Shown in pieces: positions 6,611 to 12,933 of a stretch of DNA of 12,933 bases. Positions within the stretch are counted from its first letter, which is position 1; every line of letters starts with the position of its first letter. The notes beneath the pieces are model-generated. The model did not search any database and was not told where the DNA came from. It saw only the letters and a program-made list of their open reading frames with translations. Source of the DNA: Betaproteobacteria bacterium RIFCSPLOWO2_02_FULL_68_150 (GTDB lineage Bacteria > Pseudomonadota > Gammaproteobacteria > Burkholderiales > SG8-39); the NCBI GenBank assembly GCA_001771975.1, contig MERE01000107.1:1-12933 (forward strand). Reading direction: 5' to 3'. A program made the position numbers and the translations under genes.

Positions 6611-7072
6611 ATGCCCGAAAGCCAGAACTTCACCATCGAGCTGGAGCAGATCGAGGGCTACGAGTTCCGCGTCAAGTTCGACTGGCCCGACACGAAGGAA
6701 CTGCTGGTCGACGAGCCCGAACCGCTCGGTCATGCGCGCGGACCGAACGCGGCGCGCCTGATCGCGGCGGCGGTGGGCAACTGCCTTGCCGCCAGCCTGG
6801 TCTTTTGCCTGCGCACCAAGTTCAAGCAGAACCCGGGTCCGGTGCGCGCGAGCGTCACCGGGCGCATCGAGCGCAACGAGCGCGGGCGCCTGCGCATCGG
6901 CGCCTTCGAGGTTACGCTCTCGCTCGCCGATAGCGCGGCGAGCATCGGCCACTTCGATCGCTGCCTCGAGCAGTTCGAGGATTTCTGCATCGCCACCGAG
7001 AGCATTCGCCACGGAATCCCGGTGAGCGTCAAGGTGCTCGACGCCGCGGGCCGCACGGTTCACGGCGGCTGA
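6611..7072 (+). CDS. OsmC/Ohr-family thiol peroxidase-like protein
   Basis: A 153-residue cytosolic protein of the OsmC fold. The family uses two cysteines to reduce organic hydroperoxides or persulfides. Both are plausible here: Cys58 in AAAVGNCLAASLVF on the central helix and Cys126 in DFCIATESIRHGIPVSVKV. Cys66 and Cys118 are additional. The ATG at 6611 has GAGGA 9 nt upstream, overlapping the end of the pump gene, so it is probably the last gene of the operon. Downstream, GCCGCTAGCGGC (7073-7084) is a perfect palindrome but lacks a T-tract. The C-terminal motif differs from classical OsmC/Ohr, so substrate choice is open. Its presence next to thioredoxin 2 supports a thiol or peroxide stress role for the whole operon. 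Confidence 0.85.
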   Translation: MPESQNFTIELEQIEGYEFRVKFDWPDTKELLVDEPEPLGHARGPNAARLIAAAVGNCLAASLVFCLRTKFKQNPGPVRASVTGRIERNERGRLRIGAFEVTLSLADSAASIGHFDRCLEQFEDFCIATESIRHGIPVSVKVLDAAGRTVHGG

Positions 7073-7093
7073 GCCGCTAGCGGCGCCGGCGCG

Positions 7094-7122
7094 TTGCGGC
7101 GTCCGCTGCTTCGCCCTAGACT
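7094..7122 (+). promoter_or_regulatory. Candidate sigma70 promoter of the TldD-like operon
   Basis: TTGCGG (7094-7099), 17 nt, TAGACT (7117-7122) in the 83-bp gap between the OsmC-like and TldD-like genes. The start would fall near 7129. GCCGCCT (7123-7129) and AGGCGGC (7143-7149) are inverted repeats just before the ATG at 7156, so a short leader hairpin may affect translation if transcription begins early enough. Confidence 0.4.
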
Positions 7123-7155
7123 GCCGCCTCGTCAAAGACAGCAGGCGGCCGCGCC

Positions 7156-8625
7156 ATGACCACGCTTCGATTTTCTCCCGAGGTTGCCGATTTCGATCCG
7201 CAACGCGCGCTGGCGCAGGTGCGCGGCATGGCCGACTGGGCCGCGGTGCGTTATCACTGCGAAACCGGCCAGCAGCGCGCCGCGCGCGACGGCAAGCCCG
7301 ACGTCAACCGCATCGAGCAATCGCGCGGCGCGATGCTCGAAGCGATGCTCGAGGGCCAGATCGCCTACGCCGGCACGAGCGATTTGTCGCCCGCAGGCAT
7401 CGAACGCGCCATGGCGCGTGCCGTCGGCGCGGCGCGCGCAGCCGGGCGCAGGAAACTGTTCGGCTTCGGCGACGCGCAGCGCCCGCGGGCACAGGGCCGC
7501 TACGCCAGTCCCCGCCGGCAGGGACCGGAGGGCGCGAGCCTGGGCGAGTTGAGCGATCTGCTGCTCGAGGCGTCGCGCCGCCTCAAAGTCTCGGCGCGGA
7601 TCGTCTCGACCGAGGCGGCGGCGACCCTCACCGAAGTCGAGAGCCGCTACGTCTCGAGCAACGGCGCCGAGATCGAGCAGCAGTTCCTCTACGTCACTTC
7701 CAATTTCGCCGCTACCGCGCGCGACGGCGGCGAAGCGCAGCGCCGCACCATGAACGGCGAGGTCGCGCGTTGCCTCCAGGGCGGGCTCGAAGTGTTCGAC
7801 CGCGAGGCGCTCCTCGCCGGCTGCGAGCGCGTAGGGCGCGAGGCGGCCGAACTGCTCGAGGCAATCGATTGCCCGAGCGGCGCGAGGGACCTGATCCTGC
7901 AGCCCGACCAGATGTACTTGCAGATCCACGAGTCGATCGGGCATCCGCTCGAGCTCGACCGCATCCTCGGCGACGAGCGCAACTACGCCGGATGGAGCTT
8001 CGTCCGGCCGCAGGATTTCGGCACGCTGCAGTACGGCTCGCGCCTGATGAACGTCACCTTCGATCCGGGCGTGCCGGGCGAATTCGCGAGCTACGCCTTC
8101 GACGATTGCGGCAACCGGGCCGCGCGCGAATACCTGATCAGGGACGGCGTGCTGCTGCGGGGCCTCGGCAGCCTCGAGAGCCAGGCGCGGCTCGGGCAGC
8201 CGGGCGTGGCCAACTTCCGCGCCGCCTCGTGGAACCGCGCGCCGATCGATCGCATGGCCAACATCAACCTCGAGCCGGGCGCGAGCTCGCTCGCCGAGAT
8301 GATCGCGCAGACCCGCTGCGGCATCGTGATGCACGCCAACCGCTCCTGGTCGATCGACGATTACCGCAACAAGTTCCAGTTCGGCTGCGAGTACGGCCAG
8401 CTGATCGAGGAGGGCCGGCTCACCCGCGTGGTGAAGAACCCGAACTACCGCGGCGTGACCACGCCTTTCTGGAATTCGCTCCGGGCGGTGGGCCGGCGCG
8501 AGGAGTTCCAGCTGTTCGGCTCGCCTTTTTGCGGCAAGGGCGAGCCCTCGCAGGTGATCCGCGTAGGGCACGCCTCGCCGCCGTGCCTCTTCGGCGGCGT
8601 CGAAGTGTTCGGGGGCGGGAAATGA
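7156..8625 (+). CDS. TldD-like metallopeptidase subunit
   Basis: A 489-residue member of the TldD/PmbA peptidase family. Canonical TldD-TldE is a zinc protease complex that trims unfolded or modified peptides such as microcin B17 and CcdA. The HExxxH motif is present as HESIGHPLE, with His258, Glu259 and His263. The third zinc ligand of TldD has a match in SPFCGKGEPSQ, Cys459. The catalytic subunit thus looks intact. The region after the motif (LDRILGDERNYAGWSF) differs from the canonical HEGxGHxLEGD pattern as I recall it, so this is probably a paralogous branch, and I give no symbol. The ATG at 7156 has AGGCGG 7 nt upstream. Its TGA overlaps the next ATG (ATGA), as expected for subunits made together. 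Confidence 0.88.
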   Translation: MTTLRFSPEVADFDPQRALAQVRGMADWAAVRYHCETGQQRAARDGKPDVNRIEQSRGAMLEAMLEGQIAYAGTSDLSPAGIERAMARAVGAARAAGRRKLFGFGDAQRPRAQGRYASPRRQGPEGASLGELSDLLLEASRRLKVSARIVSTEAAATLTEVESRYVSSNGAEIEQQFLYVTSNFAATARDGGEAQRRTMNGEVARCLQGGLEVFDREALLAGCERVGREAAELLEAIDCPSGARDLILQPDQMYLQIHESIGHPLELDRILGDERNYAGWSFVRPQDFGTLQYGSRLMNVTFDPGVPGEFASYAFDDCGNRAAREYLIRDGVLLRGLGSLESQARLGQPGVANFRAASWNRAPIDRMANINLEPGASSLAEMIAQTRCGIVMHANRSWSIDDYRNKFQFGCEYGQLIEEGRLTRVVKNPNYRGVTTPFWNSLRAVGRREEFQLFGSPFCGKGEPSQVIRVGHASPPCLFGGVEVFGGGK

Positions 8626-9986
8626 GCTTCGCCGCCGAAACGCGGACGCTCGTCGAGCGCCTGGCCGGCGATTGCTTCGGACAATGCGCCGCGGGCGAGC
8701 AGGTGACGCTGAGTCTCAGCGCCGAGGAGCAGGCCTACCTGCGCTTCAACGCCTCGCGCGTGCGGCAGGCCACCGACGTGCGCCAGCGCGAGCTCGGCAT
8801 GCAGTTCCAGTCGGGCGGGCGGCGCGTCGACCTCGGCCTCAGCCTGAGCGGCGATTTCGAGAGCGACGCGCGCGCGCTGCGCTCGCTCCTGGCGCGGGCG
8901 CGCGAGGAGGTGAGGGTGCTGCCGGAGGATCCGTTCCTCGTGCCGATGGAAAATCGCGGCGCGAGCGAGATGCACCATCCCGGCCGGCTGCTCGCAACGC
9001 AGGAGGCGATCCGCGTATTCACCGAGGCGACCGAGGGCACCGGGTTCACCGGCCTGTTCGCCTCCGGCCCGATGCTGCGCGCGAGCTGCAACAGCCTTGG
9101 GCAGAGCCACTGGTTCGCCACCGAGAGCTTCTTCATCGACTATTCGCTCTACACCGTGAACGAGGCTGGCGAGAACAAGGCGGTCAAGGAGTGCTACGCC
9201 GGCAACGACTGGAGCGAGGCGCACTTTCTCGCCGGATTTCGCGCCGCGCGCGAGCGGCTCGGGCTGCTGCGCAAGCCGAGCCGGTCCTTGCCGCCGGGCG
9301 GTTACCGCGCCTACCTTGCCCCCGCAGCTGCGCGCGACCTGGCCGGCATGATGGGCTGGGGGGCGCTGTCGTATTCGGCGTGGCAGCGCGGCTTGAGCGC
9401 GTTCGCGCAGCTGAAGGAGGGCACGGCGCAGCTCTCGCCGCAGCTTTCGCTGCGCGAGAATTTCGCGCTCGGGTTGACGCCGCGCTTCAACGCGCTCGGC
9501 GAGATGGCGCCGATGGAGCTCGCGCTCATCGAGCGCGGCGAACTGCGCAACCTCCTGGTCGGGGCGCGCAGCGCGAAGGAGTACGGCGTGCCGAGCAACG
9601 GCGCCGAGGAAAATCCGTTCGTCGGCGAAGCGCCGCGCAGCGCGGAGCTCGCGGGCGGCGAGCTCGACGAGGCGCGCGTGCTGGCGCAGCTCGGCAGCGG
9701 CGTGTACCTGGGCAACCTGCATTACCTCAACTGGAGCGATCGCCACAGCGCGCGCGTCACCGGCATGACGCGCTACGCCTGCTTCTGGGTCGAGGGCGGC
9801 GAGATCGTCGCGCCGATGCGCGACCTGCGCTTCGACGAGTCGCTCTACCGTGCGCTCGGCACGAACCTGGTCGCGCTCACGCGCGAGACGCACGTCATGC
9901 CGGAAACCGGCACCTACTTCTGCCGCAACCTGGGCGGGATGAAGGTCCCGGGGATGCTGATCGATGATTTCCGTTTCACTCTGTAG
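8622..9986 (+). CDS. TldE/PmbA-like peptidase partner subunit
   Basis: A 454-residue protein of the same family, close to PmbA's usual 450. It lacks any HExxxH motif, as expected for the non-metal TldE subunit that forms a heterodimer with TldD. Family-like segments include the N-terminal ASRVRQATDVRQRELGMQF (about 44-62), FTGLFASGPMLRASCNSLGQ (about 142-160), and the C-terminal part with SGVYLGNLHYLNWSDRHSARVTGMTR and FRFTL. The start overlaps the TldD-like stop by 4 nt. A strong Shine-Dalgarno site for a secreted NTF2-like protein lies 8 nt after the stop. The overlap argues that this pair is a dedicated complex. Its substrate is unknown, and no RiPP precursor or toxin-antitoxin gene is seen nearby. 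Confidence 0.87.
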   Translation: MSFAAETRTLVERLAGDCFGQCAAGEQVTLSLSAEEQAYLRFNASRVRQATDVRQRELGMQFQSGGRRVDLGLSLSGDFESDARALRSLLARAREEVRVLPEDPFLVPMENRGASEMHHPGRLLATQEAIRVFTEATEGTGFTGLFASGPMLRASCNSLGQSHWFATESFFIDYSLYTVNEAGENKAVKECYAGNDWSEAHFLAGFRAARERLGLLRKPSRSLPPGGYRAYLAPAAARDLAGMMGWGALSYSAWQRGLSAFAQLKEGTAQLSPQLSLRENFALGLTPRFNALGEMAPMELALIERGELRNLLVGARSAKEYGVPSNGAEENPFVGEAPRSAELAGGELDEARVLAQLGSGVYLGNLHYLNWSDRHSARVTGMTRYACFWVEGGEIVAPMRDLRFDESLYRALGTNLVALTRETHVMPETGTYFCRNLGGMKVPGMLIDDFRFTL

Positions 9987-10007
9987 ATCATCGCAGGAGG
10001 GCTGCGC

Positions 10008-10442
10008 ATGTCCGCAATGGCGTTGAGCACGCTCGCGGGCGCGATGCTGTTCGCGGCGGGAACGGCGCTGGCCGCCGGCGATCCGGCGGCCGAGGTGCGC
10101 GCGGCGGAGGCGGCGTTCGCGCGCAGCATGGCCGAGCGCGATCACGCGGCGTTCGTCGCGCACCTCGCCGACGAGGCGATCTTCTTCTCCGAGCGTGGCG
10201 TGCTGCGCGGCAAGGCCGCCGTGGCGGCCGCCTGGAAGGCGTACTACGAGGCGCCGAACGCGCCGTTCGCGTGGCAGCCGGAGAGCGTCGAAGTGCTCGA
10301 CTCGGGCACGCTCGCCCACAGCAGCGGCCCGGTGTTCGCTCCGGACGGGCGGCGCTTCGCGACCTTCAATTCGATCTGGCGGCGCGACGCCGACGGCCGC
10401 TGGCGCATCGTTTTCGACAAGGGCTATCCGTTTCGCGAGTGA
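10008..10442 (+). CDS. Secreted NTF2-fold protein, DUF4440/SnoaL-like
   Basis: A 144-residue protein with a Sec signal peptide (STLAGAMLFAAGTALAA, cleavage probably after about residue 23) followed by a compact NTF2-like domain. Family features: an N-terminal helix AEVRAAEAAFARSMAERDHAAFVAHLADEAIFF, the RGVLRGKAAVAAAW segment, and a C-terminal strand pair ending DGRWRIVFDKGYPF. Such domains act as small enzymes or ligand-binding proteins; nothing visible fixes the function. AGGAGG at 9995-10000 sits 7 nt before the ATG, the best ribosome site in the window. It lies 21 nt after the TldE-like gene and is likely the third gene of that operon, yet it would act in the periplasm whereas TldD/TldE complexes are cytosolic, so a direct partnership is not evident. 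Confidence 0.85.
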   Translation: MSAMALSTLAGAMLFAAGTALAAGDPAAEVRAAEAAFARSMAERDHAAFVAHLADEAIFFSERGVLRGKAAVAAAWKAYYEAPNAPFAWQPESVEVLDSGTLAHSSGPVFAPDGRRFATFNSIWRRDADGRWRIVFDKGYPFRE

Positions 10443-10467
10443 GCGGCGAACGCGCCGCGTCGCCGCT
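10442..10467. terminator. GC hairpin between convergent genes, possible bidirectional terminator
   Basis: AGCGGCG (10442-10448) pairs with CGCCGCT (10461-10467) and ACGC (10450-10453) pairs with GCGT (10457-10460), giving 11 bp with one bulged A and a GCC loop. It sits between two convergent stop codons, where a terminator is expected. There is no T-tract on either side, so termination would be Rho-assisted or weak. Confidence 0.4.
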
Positions 10468-10472
10468 GACGG

Positions 10473-10730
10473 CTATTCGACCGAACCGACGGCACGCCAG
10501 CCGAGCAGGAACACGCCCGTGCCGATGGCGGCGAAAACCAGTCCGGGCGTCAATCCGGCTCCGACGCCAAGCACCGCGCCGTAGGTGAGGAACAGATGAC
10601 CGCCGAGGAGGGCGCCGGCGACGCCGAGCGCGATATCGAAGTACACGTTGTAATGGCCGCGCAGCAGCTGCCCCGCGAGCACACCCGCGACCAGCCCGAG
10701 CAGACCGAACCAGACATACTGCATTGGCAT
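10473..10730 (-). CDS. GlsB/YeaQ/YmgE-like small membrane protein
   Basis: An 85-residue, glycine-rich hydrophobic protein with three likely membrane helices (about 4-22, 30-50 and 57-79). The pattern FGLLGLVAGVLAGQLLRG then GVAGALLGGHLF matches the GlsB/YeaQ/YmgE (transglycosylase-associated) family in size and layout, although the second half is divergent. These proteins are linked to envelope stress; the biochemical role is unknown and the transglycosylase label is historical. Two starts are possible, MPMQYV and MQYV. GGAGG lies 5 nt before the first ATG and 11 nt before the second, and I kept the first. It is downstream of tRNA-Val on the same strand, separated by a hairpin, and convergent with the NTF2-like gene. 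Confidence 0.72.
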   Translation of the reverse strand: MPMQYVWFGLLGLVAGVLAGQLLRGHYNVYFDIALGVAGALLGGHLFLTYGAVLGVGAGLTPGLVFAAIGTGVFLLGWRAVGSVE

Positions 10731-10756
10731 TTCGACCTCCGAGAAGCTGCAAATTC

Positions 10757-10782
10757 CGATCGGCCGAGCGCTTCGCCGATCG
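10757..10782 (-). terminator. Probable terminator after tRNA-Val
   Basis: CGATCGGC (10757-10764) and GCCGATCG (10775-10782) form a perfect 8-bp stem with a 10-nt loop. Read on the minus strand, the stem is followed by GAATTTGC, a weak T-tract. It lies between the tRNA 3' end and the GlsB-like gene, so it probably separates the tRNA transcript from the small membrane protein gene. Confidence 0.45.
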
Positions 10783-10793
10783 CGCCGAGGTCG

Positions 10794-10868
10794 TGGTGGG
10801 TTGTACTGGGATCGAACCAGTGGCCCCTGCTGTGTGAGAGCAGTGCTCTACCGCTGAGCTAACAACCC
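10794..10868 (-). tRNA. tRNA-Val (anticodon CAC)
   Basis: Reverse-complement reading gives a full cloverleaf of 75 nt with an encoded CCA end. The acceptor stem GGGTTGT pairs with ACAACCC, with discriminator A. The D arm is GCTC-AGCGGTA-GAGC, the anticodon arm CTGCT-CTCACAC-AGCAG, the variable region GGGCC, and the T arm ACTGG-TTCGATC-CCAGT. Loop CTCACAC places CAC at positions 34-36, reading GUG valine codons, a frequent codon in this GC-rich sequence. The tRNA faces away from gltX. Confidence 0.96.
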
Positions 10869-10880
10869 GGGCGCGGCGCG

Positions 10881-10935
10881 GCCCGCGAAGCGCGGGCAGG
10901 GGCGGATTTTACGCGTCCTGCCACCTCAGGGGCAA
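10881..10935 (-). promoter_or_regulatory. tRNA-Val promoter and leader hairpin
   Basis: Read on the minus strand: TTGCCC (10935-10930), 18 nt, TAAAAT (10911-10906), then a GC-rich discriminator CCGCCCC typical of stringently controlled stable-RNA promoters. Between the expected start and the tRNA, GCCCGCG (10881-10887) and CGCGGGC (10891-10897) form a 7-bp hairpin in the leader that would be removed by processing. Confidence 0.6.
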
Positions 10936-10942
10936 CCGGCGC

Positions 10943-10967
10943 GCGAGGCGTAGAATGCGCGCCTCGC
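10943..10967 (+). promoter_or_regulatory. gltX -10 region flanked by an 8-bp inverted repeat
   Basis: TAGAAT (10951-10956) lies 11 nt before the gltX ATG, so the leader would be only a few bases long and no Shine-Dalgarno sequence is present. GCGAGGCG (10943-10950) and CGCCTCGC (10960-10967) are perfect inverted repeats that bracket this box and touch the ATG. No good -35 is seen at the right distance. The repeat could be a protein site or a chance product of high GC content. Confidence 0.4.
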
Positions 10968-12374
10968 ATGACCGCCATCCGCACGCGATTCGCGCCCAGC
11001 CCGACCGGTTTCCTGCACGTCGGCGGCGCGCGCACGGCGCTGTATGCGTGGGCTTTCGCGCGCAAGCACGGCGGTTCCTTCGTGCTGCGCATCGAGGACA
11101 CCGATCTCGAGCGCTCGACCGGCGAATCGGTCGAGACGATCCTCGCCAGCCTGCGCTGGCTCGGAATCGGCTGGGACGAAGGGCCGTTCTTCCAGATGAA
11201 GCGCCTCGCGCGCTACATGGAAGTCGCCGAGGAACTGATCGCCGCGGGGCACGCGTATTACTGCTGGGCCACCAAGGACGAACTCGAGGCGATGCGCGAG
11301 GCGCAGCGCGCGCGCGGCGTCAAGCCGCGCTATGACGGCCGCTGGCGGCCGGAGCGGGCGCGCGCCGCGGGGCTCGCGCCGCCGACCGACCGGCCGCCGG
11401 TGGTGCGCTTTCGCACGCCGGAGGCGGGCGAGATTGGCTGGTACGACCTCGTCAAGGGCGCGATCGCGTTCCCCAACGCCGAGTTGGACGACCTGGTGCT
11501 GCTGCGCGCCGATGGCGTTCCGACCTACAACTTCGGCGTCGTGGTGGACGATCTCGACATGGGCATCACGCACGTCATCCGGGGCGACGACCACGTCAAC
11601 AACACGCCGCGCCAGATCCACATCTTTCACGCGCTCGGCGCCAAGATGCCGGAGTTCGGCCACGTGCCGATGATCCTCGGCGCCGACGGCGAGCGGCTCT
11701 CGAAGCGCCACGGCGCGGTGAGCGTGACGCAATATCGCGACGACGGCTTCCTGCCGGAGGCGCTCGTCAATTACCTGGCGCGCCTGGGCTGGTCGCACGG
11801 CGACGACGAGATCTTTTCCGCCGCGCAGCTCGTCGAATGGTTCGACCTGGCGCACGTCAGCCGCTCGCCGGCGCAGTTCGATCCCGGGAAACTCGCCTGG
11901 CTCAACCAGCAGTACCTGAAGCAGGCCGACGATGCGCGGCTCGCCAAGCTGGTCGCGCCGGCGCTGCGCTCGCTCGGGGTCGACCCGGGCGCAGGCCCTG
12001 CGCTCGACAAGGTGGTGGCCCTGCTCAAGGACCGCGCCACCACGGTCCTGCACCTGGCGGAGGCGGCGCGCCTGTTCTATCAATACGAAACGCCGTCGCC
12101 CGCGAAGCTCGCCGAGCTCGTCACCGAGCGCACGCGCCCGGCGCTCAAGATGCTCGAGACCCGCTTGGCCGATGTCGGCTGGGAGCGGCGCACGCTCGGC
12201 GAAACCGTGAGCGGCGTGCTCAAATCGACCGGGCTCAAGATGCCGGAACTCGCCATGCCGGTAAGATTGCTCGTCACGGGCCGCACCCAGACGCCCTCGC
12301 TCGACGCCGTGCTGGAACTGCTCGGGCGCGAAACCGTGCTGGCGCGGCTGTCACATCATCTCAACAACGACTGA
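10968..12374 (+). CDS. gltX: Glutamyl-tRNA synthetase
   Basis: Class I aminoacyl-tRNA synthetase of 468 residues (E. coli 471) that charges tRNA-Glu with glutamate. The HIGH-type motif is HVGG (17-20) within APSPTGFLHVGGAR. The KMSKS-type motif is RLSKR (243-247). The Rossmann fold, connective domain with DDLDMGITHVIRGDDHVNNTPRQ, and helical anticodon-binding C-terminus are all present. In the zinc-site region, alignment with E. coli GluRS keeps Cys99 but replaces the other three ligands with Ala101, Trp126 and Pro128, so this enzyme probably has no zinc. No Shine-Dalgarno precedes the ATG; the TAGAAT box is 11 nt away. The DUF3617 gene follows after 10 nt and is probably co-transcribed. Confidence 0.97.
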   Translation: MTAIRTRFAPSPTGFLHVGGARTALYAWAFARKHGGSFVLRIEDTDLERSTGESVETILASLRWLGIGWDEGPFFQMKRLARYMEVAEELIAAGHAYYCWATKDELEAMREAQRARGVKPRYDGRWRPERARAAGLAPPTDRPPVVRFRTPEAGEIGWYDLVKGAIAFPNAELDDLVLLRADGVPTYNFGVVVDDLDMGITHVIRGDDHVNNTPRQIHIFHALGAKMPEFGHVPMILGADGERLSKRHGAVSVTQYRDDGFLPEALVNYLARLGWSHGDDEIFSAAQLVEWFDLAHVSRSPAQFDPGKLAWLNQQYLKQADDARLAKLVAPALRSLGVDPGAGPALDKVVALLKDRATTVLHLAEAARLFYQYETPSPAKLAELVTERTRPALKMLETRLADVGWERRTLGETVSGVLKSTGLKMPELAMPVRLLVTGRTQTPSLDAVLELLGRETVLARLSHHLNND

Positions 12375-12384
12375 AGGAGTAGCC

Positions 12385-12795
12385 ATGTTGCGAACGCTGA
12401 TCGGATCGATGCTTGCCCTGTTTGCCGCCTGCGCGCTGGCGCAGCAGATGGAGCCCGGCGAGTGGGAGTTCACCAACACGATGAGCTCGCCGATGCTGCC
12501 GCAGCCGCAGACCATGACGATGAAGAAATGCGTCACCAAGGACGATGTCAGCGACCCTACGCGCTGGCAGGGCAAGCCCGAGACCGATTGCAAGATGACG
12601 CCGAAAGGCAAGACCGGCGACAGTTTCTCGTGGGAGATGTCGTGCCCGAAGTCCGGCATGCGCGGCGCCGGCATGGTGCGCTATGGCAAGGGCACGGTAG
12701 AGAGCGAGACCAAGATGAGTTCTTCCGGCCAGGGCCAGAGCTTCGACATGACCACCCGGATGAAGGGCCGCCGGCTGGGGCCCTGCAAGTCCTGA
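12385..12795 (+). CDS. Secreted DUF3617-family protein
   Basis: A 136-residue protein with a Sec signal peptide (MLRTLIGSMLALFAACALA, cleavage probably after Ala19, before QQMEPGEWEF). The phrase MEPGEWEFTNTM near the mature start and the KKCV...CKM cysteine pattern are typical of DUF3617 proteins of proteobacteria, whose role is unknown. After cleavage four cysteines remain (49, 69, 87, 134), suggesting two disulfides in the periplasm. Cys16 in FAAC is a poor lipobox, so lipidation is less likely. AAGGAG lies just upstream of the ATG, and the gene follows gltX by 10 nt, so it is probably read from the gltX transcript. Confidence 0.85.
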   Translation: MLRTLIGSMLALFAACALAQQMEPGEWEFTNTMSSPMLPQPQTMTMKKCVTKDDVSDPTRWQGKPETDCKMTPKGKTGDSFSWEMSCPKSGMRGAGMVRYGKGTVESETKMSSSGQGQSFDMTTRMKGRRLGPCKS

Positions 12796-12823
12796 GTTTT
12801 CGCGGTGCGCTCGCTGTTTCCGG

Positions 12824-12852
12824 TTGTCCTGAGCGGCCTGCGCCGCTATAAT
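12824..12852 (+). promoter_or_regulatory. tRNA-Ala promoter with GC-rich discriminator
   Basis: TTGTCC (12824-12829), 17 nt, consensus TATAAT (12847-12852), followed by TCGCGCCC. A perfect -10 with a GC-rich discriminator is typical of stable-RNA promoters inhibited by ppGpp. The mature tRNA begins 14 nt after the -10. Confidence 0.75.
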
Positions 12853-12866
12853 TCGCGCCCTTGCGT

Positions 12867-12933
<67 letters not shown>

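Noticed and set aside
7073..7084. GCCGCTAGCGGC palindrome after the OsmC-like stop as a terminator
   Set aside because: It has almost no loop and no T-tract, and the sequence around is GC-rich enough for such palindromes to arise by chance.
2420..7135. A 1571-codon open frame on the minus strand antisense to the RND genes
   Set aside because: It is low-complexity, rich in Arg, His, Asp and Ala with no domain, and lies opposite convincing adaptor, pump and OsmC genes. It reflects GC-biased third positions removing stop codons.
8445..10319. A 624-codon minus-strand frame opposite the TldD/TldE-like and NTF2-like genes
   Set aside because: It has the same compositional artefact and spans several genes and their gaps with no recognisable domain or ribosome site.
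12400..12432. DUF3617 protein as a lipoprotein through Cys16 (FAAC)
   Set aside because: Phe at the -3 position is a poor lipobox and ALA before QQ is a better signal peptidase I site.

Overview
The window is GC-rich, tightly packed proteobacterial chromosome with strong G/C bias at third codon positions, so long spurious open frames occur on the opposite strand. The protein types (short ACT-domain threonine ammonia-lyase, GlsB-like and DUF3617 proteins, TldD/TldE-like pair, GluRS close to E. coli in layout), CCA-encoded tRNAs and sigma70-type promoters point to a betaproteobacterium, possibly Burkholderiales, Rhodocyclales or a relative. This placement is inference; there is no rRNA here. 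No phage, IS element, CRISPR array or plasmid gene was seen.

Layout. (1) Positions 1-1093, minus strand: threonine ammonia-lyase, cut by the left edge. (2) 1094-1296: a gene-free stretch holding a 139-bp palindrome built from two inverted copies of one hairpin, like a REPIN. (3) 1297-7072: a CsoR/RcnR/FrmR-family (DUF156) repressor on the minus strand, divergent from a compact plus-strand operon: YgaP-like DUF2892 membrane protein, thioredoxin 2, RND adaptor lipoprotein, RND efflux pump and OsmC-like thiol peroxidase. The two promoters face away from each other and share one operator: each arm of an 8-bp inverted repeat around a C5 tract is also the -10 box of one promoter. (4) 7156-10442: an overlapping TldD-like/TldE-like metallopeptidase pair followed by a secreted NTF2-fold (DUF4440-like) protein. 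(5) 10473-10730, minus strand: small GlsB/YeaQ-like membrane protein. (6) 10794 to the right edge: tRNA-Val(CAC) on minus, gltX and a secreted DUF3617 protein on plus, then tRNA-Ala(GGC) cut by the right edge.

How the parts may work together. The strongest system is region 3. The regulator keeps the DUF156 fold but lacks the CsoR His and second Cys copper ligands in an ungapped alignment; it has Cys35, Cys37 and Cys61 instead. Its targets are thiol and sulfur-handling proteins plus a lipoprotein-anchored RND pump with no outer-membrane channel gene beside it. I infer a thiol-sensed detoxification and efflux module for reactive sulfur, oxidants, electrophiles or a thiophilic metal. The inducer and substrate cannot be read from the sequence. 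Region 6 resembles the E. coli arrangement, where gltX also lies between valine and alanine tRNA genes.
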